Assembly: GCA_964444685.1 (NCBI GenBank)
Contig: CAYUIG010000010.1
Coordinates: forward strand, 16,176 to 80,175
From: CAYUIG01 sp964444685
Lineage (GTDB): Bacteria; Gemmatimonadota; Gemmatimonadetes; Longimicrobiales; RSA9
Length of the DNA stretch: 64,000 nucleotides
Direction of reading: 5' to 3'
A model generated the notes under the pieces. The model ran no database searches. It was given only the letters and a program-made list of their open reading frames with translations, and was not told the origin of the DNA. Made by a program: the position numbers and the translations under genes. Positions 25,207 through 33,595 of this stretch are shown one piece after another (within the stretch, counting starts at the first letter, position 1; the number at the start of each line of letters is the position of its first letter).

Positions 25207-26304
25207 CTAGATCAGGGTCAGGATCCGGCGCAGCACGGATACGAACCGCCAGCCTTCGCGCGCAAGGCCGATGGGCCCGAGGCCGTGCCGGGTCCCGCCG
25301 GAATGCTCGAACAGCGCCGTGATCGTGCAGCCGCGCAGCCGTTCGCGCGGCAGGGCGTCGGCAAGCCGCAATGATTCGGTGTACGGCACGAGCCGGTCGT
25401 CGCGGCCATGCGCGATCAGCGTCGGCACCGTGGCGCGCGGCAGAAAAGGCGTGGGATCGATGAGCGGATCGACCCGCAGCACCGCATCGCACAACGCATC
25501 CGCGATCTCGCGTGCCGCCGCGTGGTCCCGCTTCGTCCCGGTTTCCGGCGCGGCCAGGTCGAATTCTGCGCGGCGCGCCGGTGCGATGCGCGCGCGCAGC
25601 TCGCGCTTCAGCGGATCGAACGCAGGATCTCCGGCGAAGATTCTTCGGCGCCCGGCCTCGCGGGCCAGCTCGAGCAGCGCAGCGGCCACATCGGCCGCGT
25701 CCTCGAGGCCCGGGATGTCGGTGAGATAGTTGCCGCCGAAGATCCACGCGCCGTACGGATCCGGCTCGAGGTACAGCTCGCGGCCCTGCCACTCGTGCTC
25801 GCCGGTCATGGCGAAGCGGAACTGACGGCGCACGTCGCAGTAGCCGCCCCACGCGGCGATGCCATCCAGCAGCGCTGCGATCTCGGGGTCTGCCGCCGCG
25901 ACGAGCGCCTGGGTTGCGCCGAAGCTGAAGCCGAGGATGCCCACGCGTTCGTGGATCACGTCGTCGCGCGCCTGGAGCGCGCGTACGGCGGCGCGGATCG
26001 TTTCGACCGTGAGCGCGGGCGCGACACGCAGCTCCGTCCATTCGGGGATTTCCGGGACGAAGACGAACGTCCCGGATGCCGCCACCGCACCGGCGAAACG
26101 CACGAGCGCCGGGTGCTCGCGACCACTCGTCGTGAGCCCGTGCAGCACGATCCAGCCGGGCAGCGCGCCGTGCTTGCGTTGTGGCCGGTAGCCCGTGGCC
26201 TGGACGATTTCGCCTGCGCGCTCGTACGTCAGCGCTTCCGCGTGCACGGGCTGTGCGCGTGGATCCCGGTAGTGCCGCAGGAATCGAATCAGGGATGATT
26301 TCAT
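25207..26304 (-). CDS. Alpha/beta hydrolase (dienelactone hydrolase-like)
   Basis: The protein has 365 residues. The oxyanion region is WIVLHGLTTSGREH, the nucleophile Ser lies in ILGFSFGATQAL, the acid in AHGRDDRLVPY and the His in HSGGTRHGLGP: a full catalytic triad in order. The start at 26304 (MKSSLIRFLRHYRDPRAQPV) was preferred to a longer frame without family-like sequence. No signal peptide is present, so it is cytoplasmic. The substrate is unknown; the size and triad fit dienelactone hydrolase or acetyl-xylan-esterase-type enzymes. Confidence 0.8.
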   Translation of the reverse strand: MKSSLIRFLRHYRDPRAQPVHAEALTYERAGEIVQATGYRPQRKHGALPGWIVLHGLTTSGREHPALVRFAGAVAASGTFVFVPEIPEWTELRVAPALTVETIRAAVRALQARDDVIHERVGILGFSFGATQALVAAADPEIAALLDGIAAWGGYCDVRRQFRFAMTGEHEWQGRELYLEPDPYGAWIFGGNYLTDIPGLEDAADVAAALLELAREAGRRRIFAGDPAFDPLKRELRARIAPARRAEFDLAAPETGTKRDHAAAREIADALCDAVLRVDPLIDPTPFLPRATVPTLIAHGRDDRLVPYTESLRLADALPRERLRGCTITALFEHSGGTRHGLGPIGLAREGWRFVSVLRRILTLI

Positions 26305-26384
26305 TACGCGCGGAACGCTAGCCCGGCAGCGCGCTGGCAGCCAGTCCCTTGCGACGTCTTCGTACACCGGCCCACGTTGCACCC

Positions 26385-27578
26385 ATGACATCCAGCCGAC
26401 GCGAGTTCCTGCGCCTTTCGGCCGCGGCGGCCGTGTGCTCGGTGTGGCCCGGGCGCGTGCGCGCCCTGGGCTCCGACTGGGATGGGCTCCGCGAGGAGTT
26501 CCTCATTCCGGAGGGGCGCATCTACCTGAACGTCGGCACGCTCGGCGCGCAGCCGCGCGTCGTCGTCGAGGCGGTGGACGCGCACACGCGCGCGGTGGCC
26601 GAGACCTTCCCGCCGCGCATCGACTGGGACGCGTTGAAGGCGCGCTGTGCGTCGCTCCTCGGCGGGGATGCGGCCGGCTTCGTCTTCCCGCGCAACACGA
26701 CCGAGGCCATGTCATTCGTGGCGCAGGGCCTCGAGCTCGAGGCCGGCGATGAAGTGCTTACGACCGACCACGAGCACATCGGCGGCCTCTGCCCGTGGCA
26801 ACTCGTCGCCGCGCGCCGCCGTCTCGTCCTGCGCCAGCTTCCGCTCCGCTTCTCGAGCGACGAAGTCCTGGAGACCTTCCGGCGCGCGATTGGCCCGCGC
26901 ACACGCGTCGTGTCCGTGTCGCACGTCACGTTCACGAACGGCTTCGTTCTGCCAGTCGCGGAGCTGGCGTCGATGTGCCGCGAGCGCGGCATCGTCTTCG
27001 TCGTCGACGGGGCGCATCCGCCGGGGCTCATGCCGGTCGACATCGACGCCATCGGCTGCGACTTCTACGCATCGTCGCCGCACAAGTGGCTGCTCGCGCC
27101 ACAGGGCACAGGACTCCTGTGGATGGCTGAGCCGTGGCGCGCGAAGCTCTGGCCGACGATCGGATCCGGGGGCTGGGACGACCTGTCGCTCGGCGCGCAC
27201 CGCTTCAACCACATGGGCACGCTCGACGAGTCCCGCCTGGCCGGCCTCGATGCCGCGCTTTCCTTCCACCTGGCCCTCGGACCCGCCGCCGTGCACGCAC
27301 GCATCCGTGATCTGCGACGACGGCTGATCGACGCGCTCGCGGCGCTCCCGCGCGTCACCATCCGGTCCCCGCTCGATGATGTGAACGGCGCGGGCATGGT
27401 GTCGTTCACGGTGGATGGCATCGAGTCGCTCGAGCTGCAGGCGCGACTCGGTCGGGAAAACGTGCGAACGCGCGTGATCTCGGAGTACGACCTCGGCTGG
27501 ATGCGGCTCTCGCCGCACGTGTACGTTTCGGAAGCGCAGATCGATCGCGTCGCCGAGCTGATTGCGGCTCAGGCCTGA
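26385..27578 (+). CDS. Tat-exported class V aminotransferase-like PLP enzyme
   Basis: The protein has 397 residues. A twin-arginine signal SRREFLRLSAAAAV begins at residue 4, followed by a cleavage-like VRALG. The rest is a class V fold: YLNVGTLGAQP, FPRNTTEAMSFVAQGL, TDHEHIG, VVSVSHVTFTNGFVLPV, IVFVVDGAHPPG and the PLP Lys in SSPHKWLLAPQGTG. It resembles isopenicillin-N epimerase-like and cysteine desulfurase-like proteins. Tat export would deliver the folded, cofactor-loaded enzyme to the periplasm. The 3' end overlaps the convergent aminotransferase by 10 bp. Confidence 0.85.
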   Translation: MTSSRREFLRLSAAAAVCSVWPGRVRALGSDWDGLREEFLIPEGRIYLNVGTLGAQPRVVVEAVDAHTRAVAETFPPRIDWDALKARCASLLGGDAAGFVFPRNTTEAMSFVAQGLELEAGDEVLTTDHEHIGGLCPWQLVAARRRLVLRQLPLRFSSDEVLETFRRAIGPRTRVVSVSHVTFTNGFVLPVAELASMCRERGIVFVVDGAHPPGLMPVDIDAIGCDFYASSPHKWLLAPQGTGLLWMAEPWRAKLWPTIGSGGWDDLSLGAHRFNHMGTLDESRLAGLDAALSFHLALGPAAVHARIRDLRRRLIDALAALPRVTIRSPLDDVNGAGMVSFTVDGIESLELQARLGRENVRTRVISEYDLGWMRLSPHVYVSEAQIDRVAELIAAQA

Positions 27579-28642
27579 GTCTTCGCAGCGGCCGCGAGCG
27601 CGCGCAGGCCTCCGTCCAGTGTGGCCGGCGCGCCGCCGAAGGCGAGGCGGAAGTGTGCGGGGACTTCGAAGAAGCGGCCAGGTACGAGCTGTAGGTCGTG
27701 CTCACGGCGGCAGTATTCGAGGAAGTCCTCGCAGTCGTCGGTGTTCTTCAGCCTCGGGAATACGACGGTGCCCCCGTCCGGCTCAACCCACTCGAACCGT
27801 CCGCTCTCCGCCAGTGTTTTCCGCGTTCGTTCCCAGCCCGGAAGGAGGATCCTGCGCGCGCGAGCTTCGAGTTCGTCGAGCCGGTCGAACGCGACGACCG
27901 CGATCATCTCGGAAGGGAAGGATGCGTTGACGTCGACGATGTCGCGCACGCGGCGCGCGTTCTCCGCGATGTCGTCGGCCGCCAGGATCCAGCCTATTCT
28001 CAGGCCCGAGAGACCGTACGACTTGGTGAGGCTGTTCGTCGTGATGAAGACGTCTCCCAGTGTGGCGGCCGGGCGCGGACGATTCTCGTACACCGCGTCG
28101 AGGTAGACCTCGTCGACGAGTACGCGTGCACCGTTCCTCCTCGCGATCTCACCGATCTCGAGCAGTGTACTCTCGGACGCTACGACGCCGGTCGGGTTGT
28201 GCGGGCTGGAGATTACGATGAGCCGGGTATTCGGCGTAATCGCACGACGAACACGATCCGCGTCGACCGCCCACCCGTCCTCGAACGTCCGCTCGAACCG
28301 AGTGATCTTCGCGCCGAGGAAAGCGAGTGCACCGAGCAGCGGATCGTACGCCGGCCGCTCGACCAGCACTTCGTCGCCGGGTTTGATCATTGCGGCAAAC
28401 GCGAGGAAGTTCGCACCCGAGCAGCCGCCACCCAGCGCGACCTGCTCTGCGCGTACGCCGTACTTCCGCGCAATCCGTTCGACAAGCGGCGGCCAGCCAT
28501 CCGGTGACGTCCCTGTGAGCTCCAGCGCCTCGCGCGCACCGGGCAGCTCATCGACCGTCACCGCGAGCAGATTGCTCCCCGACAGGTCCCAGCGTGCGGG
28601 CGCGTGATGCTTCGCCCACTCCATGTACGGTGCGTAGTTCAT
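27569..28642 (-). CDS. Class I/II pyridoxal-phosphate aminotransferase
   Basis: The protein has 357 residues from the ATG at 28642 (MNYAPYMEWAKHHAPARWDL). PLP-site motifs are GGGCSGANFL, the Asn motif SSPHNPTGV, LVDEVYLDAVY and the Schiff-base Lys in TTNSLTKSYGLSGLRIGW. It belongs to the fold-type I aspartate aminotransferase group; the substrate is unassigned. An inverted-repeat element begins seven bases upstream of the start, so no normal Shine-Dalgarno is present and the element supplies the whole leader. An in-frame extension through the element (to 28699) is open but repetitive. Confidence 0.82.
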   Translation of the reverse strand: MNYAPYMEWAKHHAPARWDLSGSNLLAVTVDELPGAREALELTGTSPDGWPPLVERIARKYGVRAEQVALGGGCSGANFLAFAAMIKPGDEVLVERPAYDPLLGALAFLGAKITRFERTFEDGWAVDADRVRRAITPNTRLIVISSPHNPTGVVASESTLLEIGEIARRNGARVLVDEVYLDAVYENRPRPAATLGDVFITTNSLTKSYGLSGLRIGWILAADDIAENARRVRDIVDVNASFPSEMIAVVAFDRLDELEARARRILLPGWERTRKTLAESGRFEWVEPDGGTVVFPRLKNTDDCEDFLEYCRREHDLQLVPGRFFEVPAHFRLAFGGAPATLDGGLRALAAAAKTQA

Positions 28643-28648
28643 GACGGA

Positions 28649-28741
28649 ATTCACCACAGAGGCGCGGAGTACACAGAGGGTGCACCGAGCATGAAACAAT
28701 TCACCGCGACCCTCCGTGCGCTCTGCGCCTCTGCGGTGAAT
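28649..28741. repeat. Inverted-repeat element, copy A (93 bp, no gene)
   Basis: The ends read ATTCACCACAGAGGCGCGGA and, on the other strand, ATTCACCGCAGAGGCGCAGA. About 26 of 31 terminal bases match. The centre is 30 bp of unrelated sequence. Transcription across it would form a long hairpin. It lies between the permease stop (28763) and the start of the aminotransferase. Confidence 0.8.
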
Positions 28742-28762
28742 GTCGCTTGCATGAAATCGCCC

Positions 28763-30073
28763 TCAAGAACGTGATCGCCAATATGCATAAGCCGGCACAC
28801 CAGCCAGCAGCAGCAACGCCCCCACACCGGATCGCACGGGGTTCGCCGCAATGACGCTTACGACGATGTACGCCGCCATGATCACGAATAGCGCCGGCAC
28901 GACGGGGTATCCGGGCGCGGCATACGTGCCGGGCGCCCGGCTCGAGACGGGGATGCGTCGCCGGAAGACGAAGACGGCGGCCACCGCGAGGCCGAAGAAG
29001 ATCCAGTCGGCGAACACGACGGTGTCGACGAGCTGTGCGTAGGAGCCCGTGAGCGCGAGGAGGATGGCCCAGCCGGCCATGAGCAGGATGGCGACCGAGG
29101 GCGTGTGGAAGCGCGGGTGCAGTCGTGACACGGCAGGGAAGAAGAGGCCGTCCGCGGCCATGGCGTAGAAGATCCGTGGCGGCGCGAGCAGCGTGAGATT
29201 CAGGAAACCGAACGTCGAGAGGGCGATGGCGCCGGTGATGAAGCGGTCGCCGCCGGGCCCGAACGCCCGTGCCGCAGCGTCGGCCGCGGGTGTCTGCGTG
29301 GCCGCGAGGCCGGCGTGCCCGAGCGCGCGCAGGTACACGATGTTCACGAGGACGTAGGTGGTCACCACGATCAGCGTCCCCATGACGAGCGCGCGCGGCA
29401 GGTCCCGTTCCGGCTCGCGCAGTTCTTCCGCCACCCAGTTCACGCTCTGCCAGCCGCCGTACGAGAACATGACCGGCACGAGCGCCGCGCCGAACGCCAC
29501 GATGGGGAGCATGCCGATGTCGGGAAGTGTCGCGTCGGTTGCCGGCGCCGATGGCAGCAGGAAGCCCGCACCGATGAGTGCGGCGAGGGCGAGAACCTTG
29601 AGCACGACGAGCACGTTCAGCACGCGGCTGCCCGGCTTCACGCCGATGTAGTTGATGGCCGCGACGACGATGATGGCGAGAATCGCGAGGATCGTAACGC
29701 TGGCATCGGGGCGGCCGATGAAGCGGAGCGAGTACGTCGCGAACGTGATCGCTACGGCTGCGAGCCCGCCGCCCTGGATCAGCAGCAGCGAGGCCCAGCC
29801 GTAGAGGAAGCCCAGGACGGGGTGGAAGGCTTCGCGCATGTAGACGTACGGCCCGCCCGCGCGCGGGAAGAGCGCGCCGAGTTCTGCGAACGCGAACGCG
29901 CCCGCGAGCGCGATCAACCCGCCCGCCACCCACACCGCAATCACCCACGCAGGGGAGTCGAGCCGCTGCGCGACGATGTACGGATTGATGAAGATCCCCG
30001 CCCCGATGATCCCGCCGACGACGACCATGGTCGCGTCGAACGGTCCGAGCGCACGTCGGAAGCCAGTAGCCAT
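28763..30073 (-). CDS. APC-family amino acid permease
   Basis: The protein has 436 residues with about 12 transmembrane helices. Helix 1 carries the substrate-binding GGIIGAGIFINPYIVA, and AFAELGALFPRAGGPYVYMRE is the conserved helix 2-3 loop. Later motifs are SYGGWQSVNWVAEELREPER and TLLAPPRIFYAMAADGLFF. It resembles the L-type or YbgF/SteT-like branch, so amino-acid exchange or proton symport is likely; the substrate is unknown. The start is the ATG at 30073. It is upstream of the aminotransferase on the same strand, separated by repeat copy A, so the two may once have formed one unit. Confidence 0.9.
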   Translation of the reverse strand: MATGFRRALGPFDATMVVVGGIIGAGIFINPYIVAQRLDSPAWVIAVWVAGGLIALAGAFAFAELGALFPRAGGPYVYMREAFHPVLGFLYGWASLLLIQGGGLAAVAITFATYSLRFIGRPDASVTILAILAIIVVAAINYIGVKPGSRVLNVLVVLKVLALAALIGAGFLLPSAPATDATLPDIGMLPIVAFGAALVPVMFSYGGWQSVNWVAEELREPERDLPRALVMGTLIVVTTYVLVNIVYLRALGHAGLAATQTPAADAAARAFGPGGDRFITGAIALSTFGFLNLTLLAPPRIFYAMAADGLFFPAVSRLHPRFHTPSVAILLMAGWAILLALTGSYAQLVDTVVFADWIFFGLAVAAVFVFRRRIPVSSRAPGTYAAPGYPVVPALFVIMAAYIVVSVIAANPVRSGVGALLLLAGVPAYAYWRSRS

Positions 30074-30147
30074 GGGCGGCGATTATATCACCCGCTGTCC
30101 CGTTCAGCTATTCCTCTCCGGCCTCTGTGACTCAAGCTTGGAACGGC

Positions 30148-30568
30148 ATTCACCACAGAGGCGCAGAGGGCGCAGAGTGAACGACCTTACGGAAGTGGTC
30201 ATCGGAGGTGCGATCGAGGTGCACCGGACCTTGGGGCCCGGTCTACTCGAATCTGCCTACCAGGCCTGTCTCACTCACGAACTCAGACAGCGAGGACTCA
30301 TCGTTCGGCGTGAGGTGATGGTCCCGGTCGTGTACAAGGGTCTGCGACTGGATTGCAGCTACAGGATCGATCTTCTGATCAACGAAGCGCTCATCGTGGA
30401 AGCAAAATCCGTCGAACGGTTCGACGACATCCACGTAGCACAGGTGCTGACCTACCTCAAGCTGACGGGCCTACCGCTCGGACTCCTGATCAACTTCAAC
30501 TCGAAACTCCTGAAGCACGGAATCCGTCGCATCATCCTCTCCGCGCCCTCTGCGCCTCTGCGGTGAAT
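30148..30568 (+). mobile_element. Inverted-repeat element, copy B (421 bp) carrying a GxxExxY gene
   Basis: The arms at 30148-30177 and 30539-30568 match in 28 of 30 bases (ATTCACCACAGAGGCGCAGA start). Two further outer bases also pair (gc). One small gene fills the interior from arm to arm: its GTG start uses the last base of the left arm, and its last codons and stop are inside the right arm. No target duplication is visible. It is the only gene-bearing copy of the four in the window. Confidence 0.75.
30177..30566 (+). CDS. GxxExxY protein (PDDEXK nuclease-like)
   Basis: The protein has 129 residues from GTG 30177. The name-giving motif is GLLESAY (22-28). The PD-(D/E)xK-type core is RIDLLI (Asp65) followed by LIVEAKS (Glu75, Lys77). 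A basic C-terminus follows (KLLKHGIRRI). The final LSAPSAPLR is encoded by the right inverted repeat. Proteins of this family (TIGR04256/PDDEXK_3) have no established function. The full nuclease triad is retained. There is no clear Shine-Dalgarno; GCAGAGG in the repeat may serve. The gene opposes both neighbours and seems inserted between them. Confidence 0.85.
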   Translation: MNDLTEVVIGGAIEVHRTLGPGLLESAYQACLTHELRQRGLIVRREVMVPVVYKGLRLDCSYRIDLLINEALIVEAKSVERFDDIHVAQVLTYLKLTGLPLGLLINFNSKLLKHGIRRIILSAPSAPLR

Positions 30569-30575
30569 GCTTGTT

Positions 30576-32705
30576 TCAGTACGCAGCCAGATCGACGATC
30601 GCAGAGCGGACGTCCTCGACCTGCGGCAGGATCGCGTCCTCGAGCTGCGGTGAATACGCCACCCATGTGTCGAGGGAAGCAACGCGCCGGACGGGCGCAT
30701 CGAGCCACTCGAACAGCTCATCGGCGATGCGGGCCGAGATCTCCGAGCCGATCCCCCAGGACAGCGAGTCCTCGTGCGCGATCAGGACGCGGCTCGTCTT
30801 CTTCACGGACGCCGCAATCGTCTCCATGTCGAGGGGCTGGAGCGAGCGGAGATCGATGACTTCGCAATCGATGCCGTTCTCTTCCACCGCACGCGCGGCA
30901 TCGAGCGAGCGCTTCACGAGCGCGCCGCAGGTCACGATCGTCAGGTCCTTCCCCTCGCGTACGACCTTCGCCTTGCCGAACGGGATCATGAAGTCGGGGC
31001 CGGGGTCGCGGCCCTTGTTGTAGACCTGGCGGTAGAGGTGCTTGTGCTCGAGGAAGAGCACGGGATCGTCGCAGCGCATGGCCGTGCGCAGGAGCCCGTT
31101 CGCATCGACGGCGTTGGACGGCAGCACCACGCGCAGGCCGGGCGTGTGCGTGAACAGCGTCTCGCCGGTCTGCGAATGGTAGATGGCGCCGCCCTTGAGG
31201 TAGCCGCCGTACGCGACGCGCACGACGACCGGACTCTTCCAGTTCCCGCCGGAACGGTAGCGCATGGTGGCCAGCTCGTTCCGGAGCTGCATCATCGCGG
31301 TCCAGATGTAGTCGAAGAACTGGATTTCGACGACAGGCTTGAGTCCGCGCGTCGCCATGCCGACGGCGCGGCCGATGATGTTCGCTTCGGCCAGCGGTGA
31401 ATTGAACACGCGGTTCGAGCCGTACTTCCGCTGGAGCCCGAAGGTGCACTTGAAGACGCCGCCCTTGCCCTTCACGTGCTCGAGCGCTTCCTCGCGCGAG
31501 CAGTCCGCCACGTCCTGGCCGAACACGACGATGCGCGGGTCGCGCGCCATCTCGTCGCGCATGGCGGCATTGATGAGGTCGACCATGGTGGTCTCCTCGC
31601 CGCGGAAGTCGGGCGCGTCCTCGGTATCGAACTCCGCCGAGGTCGGATCCACGTCGGGCGAGAACAGGAACGCCGTTGCCGTTTCGGGCGCAGGCTGCGG
31701 CTGCTCGAGCGCACGGTCGGACGCGGCCTTCACTTCGGCCTCGACCTCCTGCTCGAGCGCATCCAGCTGCTTTGCTGTCGCGACCTCGTTCTCGATCAGC
31801 CAGGCACGGAAGCGCGGAATCGGGTCGCGTTCGGCGTCGAGTGTGCGCTCTTCGTCCGGACGGTAGAGGCGCTCGTCGTCGCTCATGGAGTGCGAGTACG
31901 GGCGGACGACGTGCGCGTGCAGCAGCGCGGGTCCCTTGCGGGCGCGGCAGTACTCGACCGCGCGACGCGCAGCCTCGTGGCTGGCCAGCACGTCCGTGCC
32001 GTCCACTTCCTCGATGTACAGCCCGGGGAAGCCGGAGACGATGCGGCTAATGCTGCCGCCCGCGGTGTTGACCTCGACGGGCACCGAGATCGCGTAGCCG
32101 TTGTCCTCGACGAGGAAGAGCACCGGGAGCTCGAGATTGCAGGCGGTATTCATCGCCTCCCAGAACTCGCCCTGCGACGTCTGGCCTTCACCCGTGGTGC
32201 ACACCACGATCTCGTCGTCATCGAACGACTCGACCGCGTTGCGCATCCCGTCCTCGCGCAGTGCGCGGTACGCACCCTCCGCGCAGCCCACGGCCTGGAG
32301 GAATTGCGTGCCGGTCGGCGAGGAGGTGCTGACGATGCGCAGCGGGCGGTGGCCCCAGTGTGCCGGCATCTGACGTCCGCCGCTGGACGGATCTTCCTCG
32401 GCTGCAACCGCCTGGAGCAGGTGCTCGTACGGTGTCATGCCGAGTGCGAGCGTCAGCGCGCGGTCGCGGTAGTAGAAGTACATCCAGTCGCGCCCCGGAC
32501 GCAGATGATCGGCGAGCGCGACCTGTACGGCCTCGTGTCCCGCACCGGAGATCTGGAAGAAGATCTTGTTCTGCCGCTTGAGCAGGATCTCCTGGTCGTC
32601 CGTGCGACGCGCGGCGACCATGGTGCGATAGAATTCGATGAGCCGTTCCGGCGCCGGCCGGCGCGGTGCGGAACGTTCGCGGGCTTTCCTCGCTTTGGTG
32701 GCCAT
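30576..32705 (-). CDS. Fused 2-oxoacid dehydrogenase E1 (alpha plus beta)
   Basis: The protein has 709 residues. The alpha part (about 20-355) holds the thiamine-diphosphate motif from GEGQTSQGEFWEAMNTACN to VEDNGYA and the phosphorylation-loop-like PYSHSMSDDERLYRPDEE. A linker near 355-400 leads to the beta part: TMVDLINAAMRDEMARDPRI, GQDVAD, FNSPLAEANIIGRAVGMA and EIQFFDYIWTAMMQLRNELA. This is the branched-chain/acetoin/pyruvate-type E1 with two subunits joined, oxidatively decarboxylating a 2-oxoacid and passing the acyl group to E2. No E2 or E3 gene is close. The ATG at 32705 (MATKARKARERSAPRRP) was chosen; the upstream extension is not family-like. Confidence 0.9.
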   Translation of the reverse strand: MATKARKARERSAPRRPAPERLIEFYRTMVAARRTDDQEILLKRQNKIFFQISGAGHEAVQVALADHLRPGRDWMYFYYRDRALTLALGMTPYEHLLQAVAAEEDPSSGGRQMPAHWGHRPLRIVSTSSPTGTQFLQAVGCAEGAYRALREDGMRNAVESFDDDEIVVCTTGEGQTSQGEFWEAMNTACNLELPVLFLVEDNGYAISVPVEVNTAGGSISRIVSGFPGLYIEEVDGTDVLASHEAARRAVEYCRARKGPALLHAHVVRPYSHSMSDDERLYRPDEERTLDAERDPIPRFRAWLIENEVATAKQLDALEQEVEAEVKAASDRALEQPQPAPETATAFLFSPDVDPTSAEFDTEDAPDFRGEETTMVDLINAAMRDEMARDPRIVVFGQDVADCSREEALEHVKGKGGVFKCTFGLQRKYGSNRVFNSPLAEANIIGRAVGMATRGLKPVVEIQFFDYIWTAMMQLRNELATMRYRSGGNWKSPVVVRVAYGGYLKGGAIYHSQTGETLFTHTPGLRVVLPSNAVDANGLLRTAMRCDDPVLFLEHKHLYRQVYNKGRDPGPDFMIPFGKAKVVREGKDLTIVTCGALVKRSLDAARAVEENGIDCEVIDLRSLQPLDMETIAASVKKTSRVLIAHEDSLSWGIGSEISARIADELFEWLDAPVRRVASLDTWVAYSPQLEDAILPQVEDVRSAIVDLAAY

Positions 32706-32833
32706 GCTGAAGATCGCGGGTCCAGTGGCGCGTCCATGTGACGCTGCCGCAAACATTTGCGCCGTACGCACGGGGCGCGGCGCGCGGTGGGAATGATACC
32801 CCACAGCGATGCGGGAGTCCACCCCCGCGACTG

Positions 32834-32863
32834 TTTACAGGCGCGGTACCGCGCGCCTATACT
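32834..32863 (+). promoter_or_regulatory. Strong sigma-70-like promoter
   Basis: TTTACA (32834-32839) and TATACT (32858-32863) are separated by 18 bp, each matching 5 of 6 consensus bases. The spacer GCGCGGTACCGCGCGCC is largely palindromic. A transcript would start near 32870 and serve the small gene ahead of the 33-39 kb block. Confidence 0.6.
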
Positions 32864-32896
32864 TGTAGATACACCATCGTCGACTCCCCGGAAGAC

Positions 32897-33154
32897 TTGC
32901 GATACGCAGCAACGCTCGCACGGCTCGCCGGCCGGGCGCTGCGCAACCCGCGGACCGGAATCAGGCTTCTGGCTGCGGCGTGGCGGTTCCGCGCGCGTGA
33001 CTGGTACCACAGGGCACCGTTCCTGCCCCTGCCGCCGCGCGAGTACGTCGCGTGGCGGCTGCACACGGCGTTCGGCAATGAGGAAGCCGTGCCGGATGGC
33101 GATCAGCTCGGGGCGTACCTGCGCTGGGTCGCCGCAATGAACCGGCAGGGTTGA
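32897..33154 (+). CDS. Small conserved-looking hypothetical protein
   Basis: The protein has about 85 residues from TTG 32897. The frame is open further upstream, but the strong promoter at 32834-32863 would exclude the far GTG at 32738. The body is basic and helical: LARLAGRALRNPRTGIRLL, then AWRFRARDWYHRAPFLPLPP, then EYVAWRLHTAFGNEEAVPDG, ending in WVAAMNRQG. There is no transmembrane segment. The start is uncertain: GGAAG lies only two bases before the TTG. It precedes the GspG-like gene by 30 bp. No family was recognised. Confidence 0.55.
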   Translation: MRYAATLARLAGRALRNPRTGIRLLAAAWRFRARDWYHRAPFLPLPPREYVAWRLHTAFGNEEAVPDGDQLGAYLRWVAAMNRQG

Positions 33155-33184
33155 CGAGGTCGCGAACGCGGCCGGGAGGTGGCC

Positions 33185-33595
33185 ATGCTGAAGACGATGC
33201 TGATCGTACTGATCATTCTGGGCGCGGCGTGGGCGTACCAGCCGTCGCGGGAGCGCATGCTGCACGCGATGCATCCGGTCCTCGTGAAGCTCGGCCCGGT
33301 GGGCGAGCGCATTGCCGCACCGGCCAAGCGCTACCAGGCGCGCAGCGAGATCGACTTCCTTATCGATCAGCTCGAGCTCGAGCGGGATGAGGCCCGGACG
33401 CTGCCGGATCCGCGCACCTTCCCGCAGTGGATAGCCCGCAAGAAGACTTCGGACCGGGACGCCAACGATCCGTGGGGCACGCCCTACTACATGCTGATGT
33501 CCGACGGCGGCGCCCGCACCATCGGATCCGCCGGCGAGGATCGGCAGCGCGGGACCGCGGACGACATCCGCAAGACGTTCCCCGGCGGCGGCTGA
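33185..33595 (+). CDS. Secreted protein with GspG-like C-terminal motif
   Basis: The protein has 136 residues. An N-terminal helix (MLKTMLIVLIILGAAWAY) acts as signal anchor. A helical middle has EIDFLIDQLELERDEARTLP. The end, DPWGTPYYMLMSDGGARTIG followed by SAGEDRQRGTADDI, resembles the calcium-binding C-terminal loop of type II secretion pseudopilin GspG (DPWG...Y...S.G.DG..GT.DDI). It lacks the prepilin G/FTLIE cleavage site. GGGAGG is five bases before ATG 33185. The next gene starts directly after the stop. Confidence 0.7.
   Translation: MLKTMLIVLIILGAAWAYQPSRERMLHAMHPVLVKLGPVGERIAAPAKRYQARSEIDFLIDQLELERDEARTLPDPRTFPQWIARKKTSDRDANDPWGTPYYMLMSDGGARTIGSAGEDRQRGTADDIRKTFPGGG

Noticed and set aside
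24477..25322. 281-codon plus-strand frame opposite the hypothetical gene at 24709
   Set aside because: Extreme Arg/Ala composition and no motif; it runs through the end of the DHH gene and the start of the hydrolase region.
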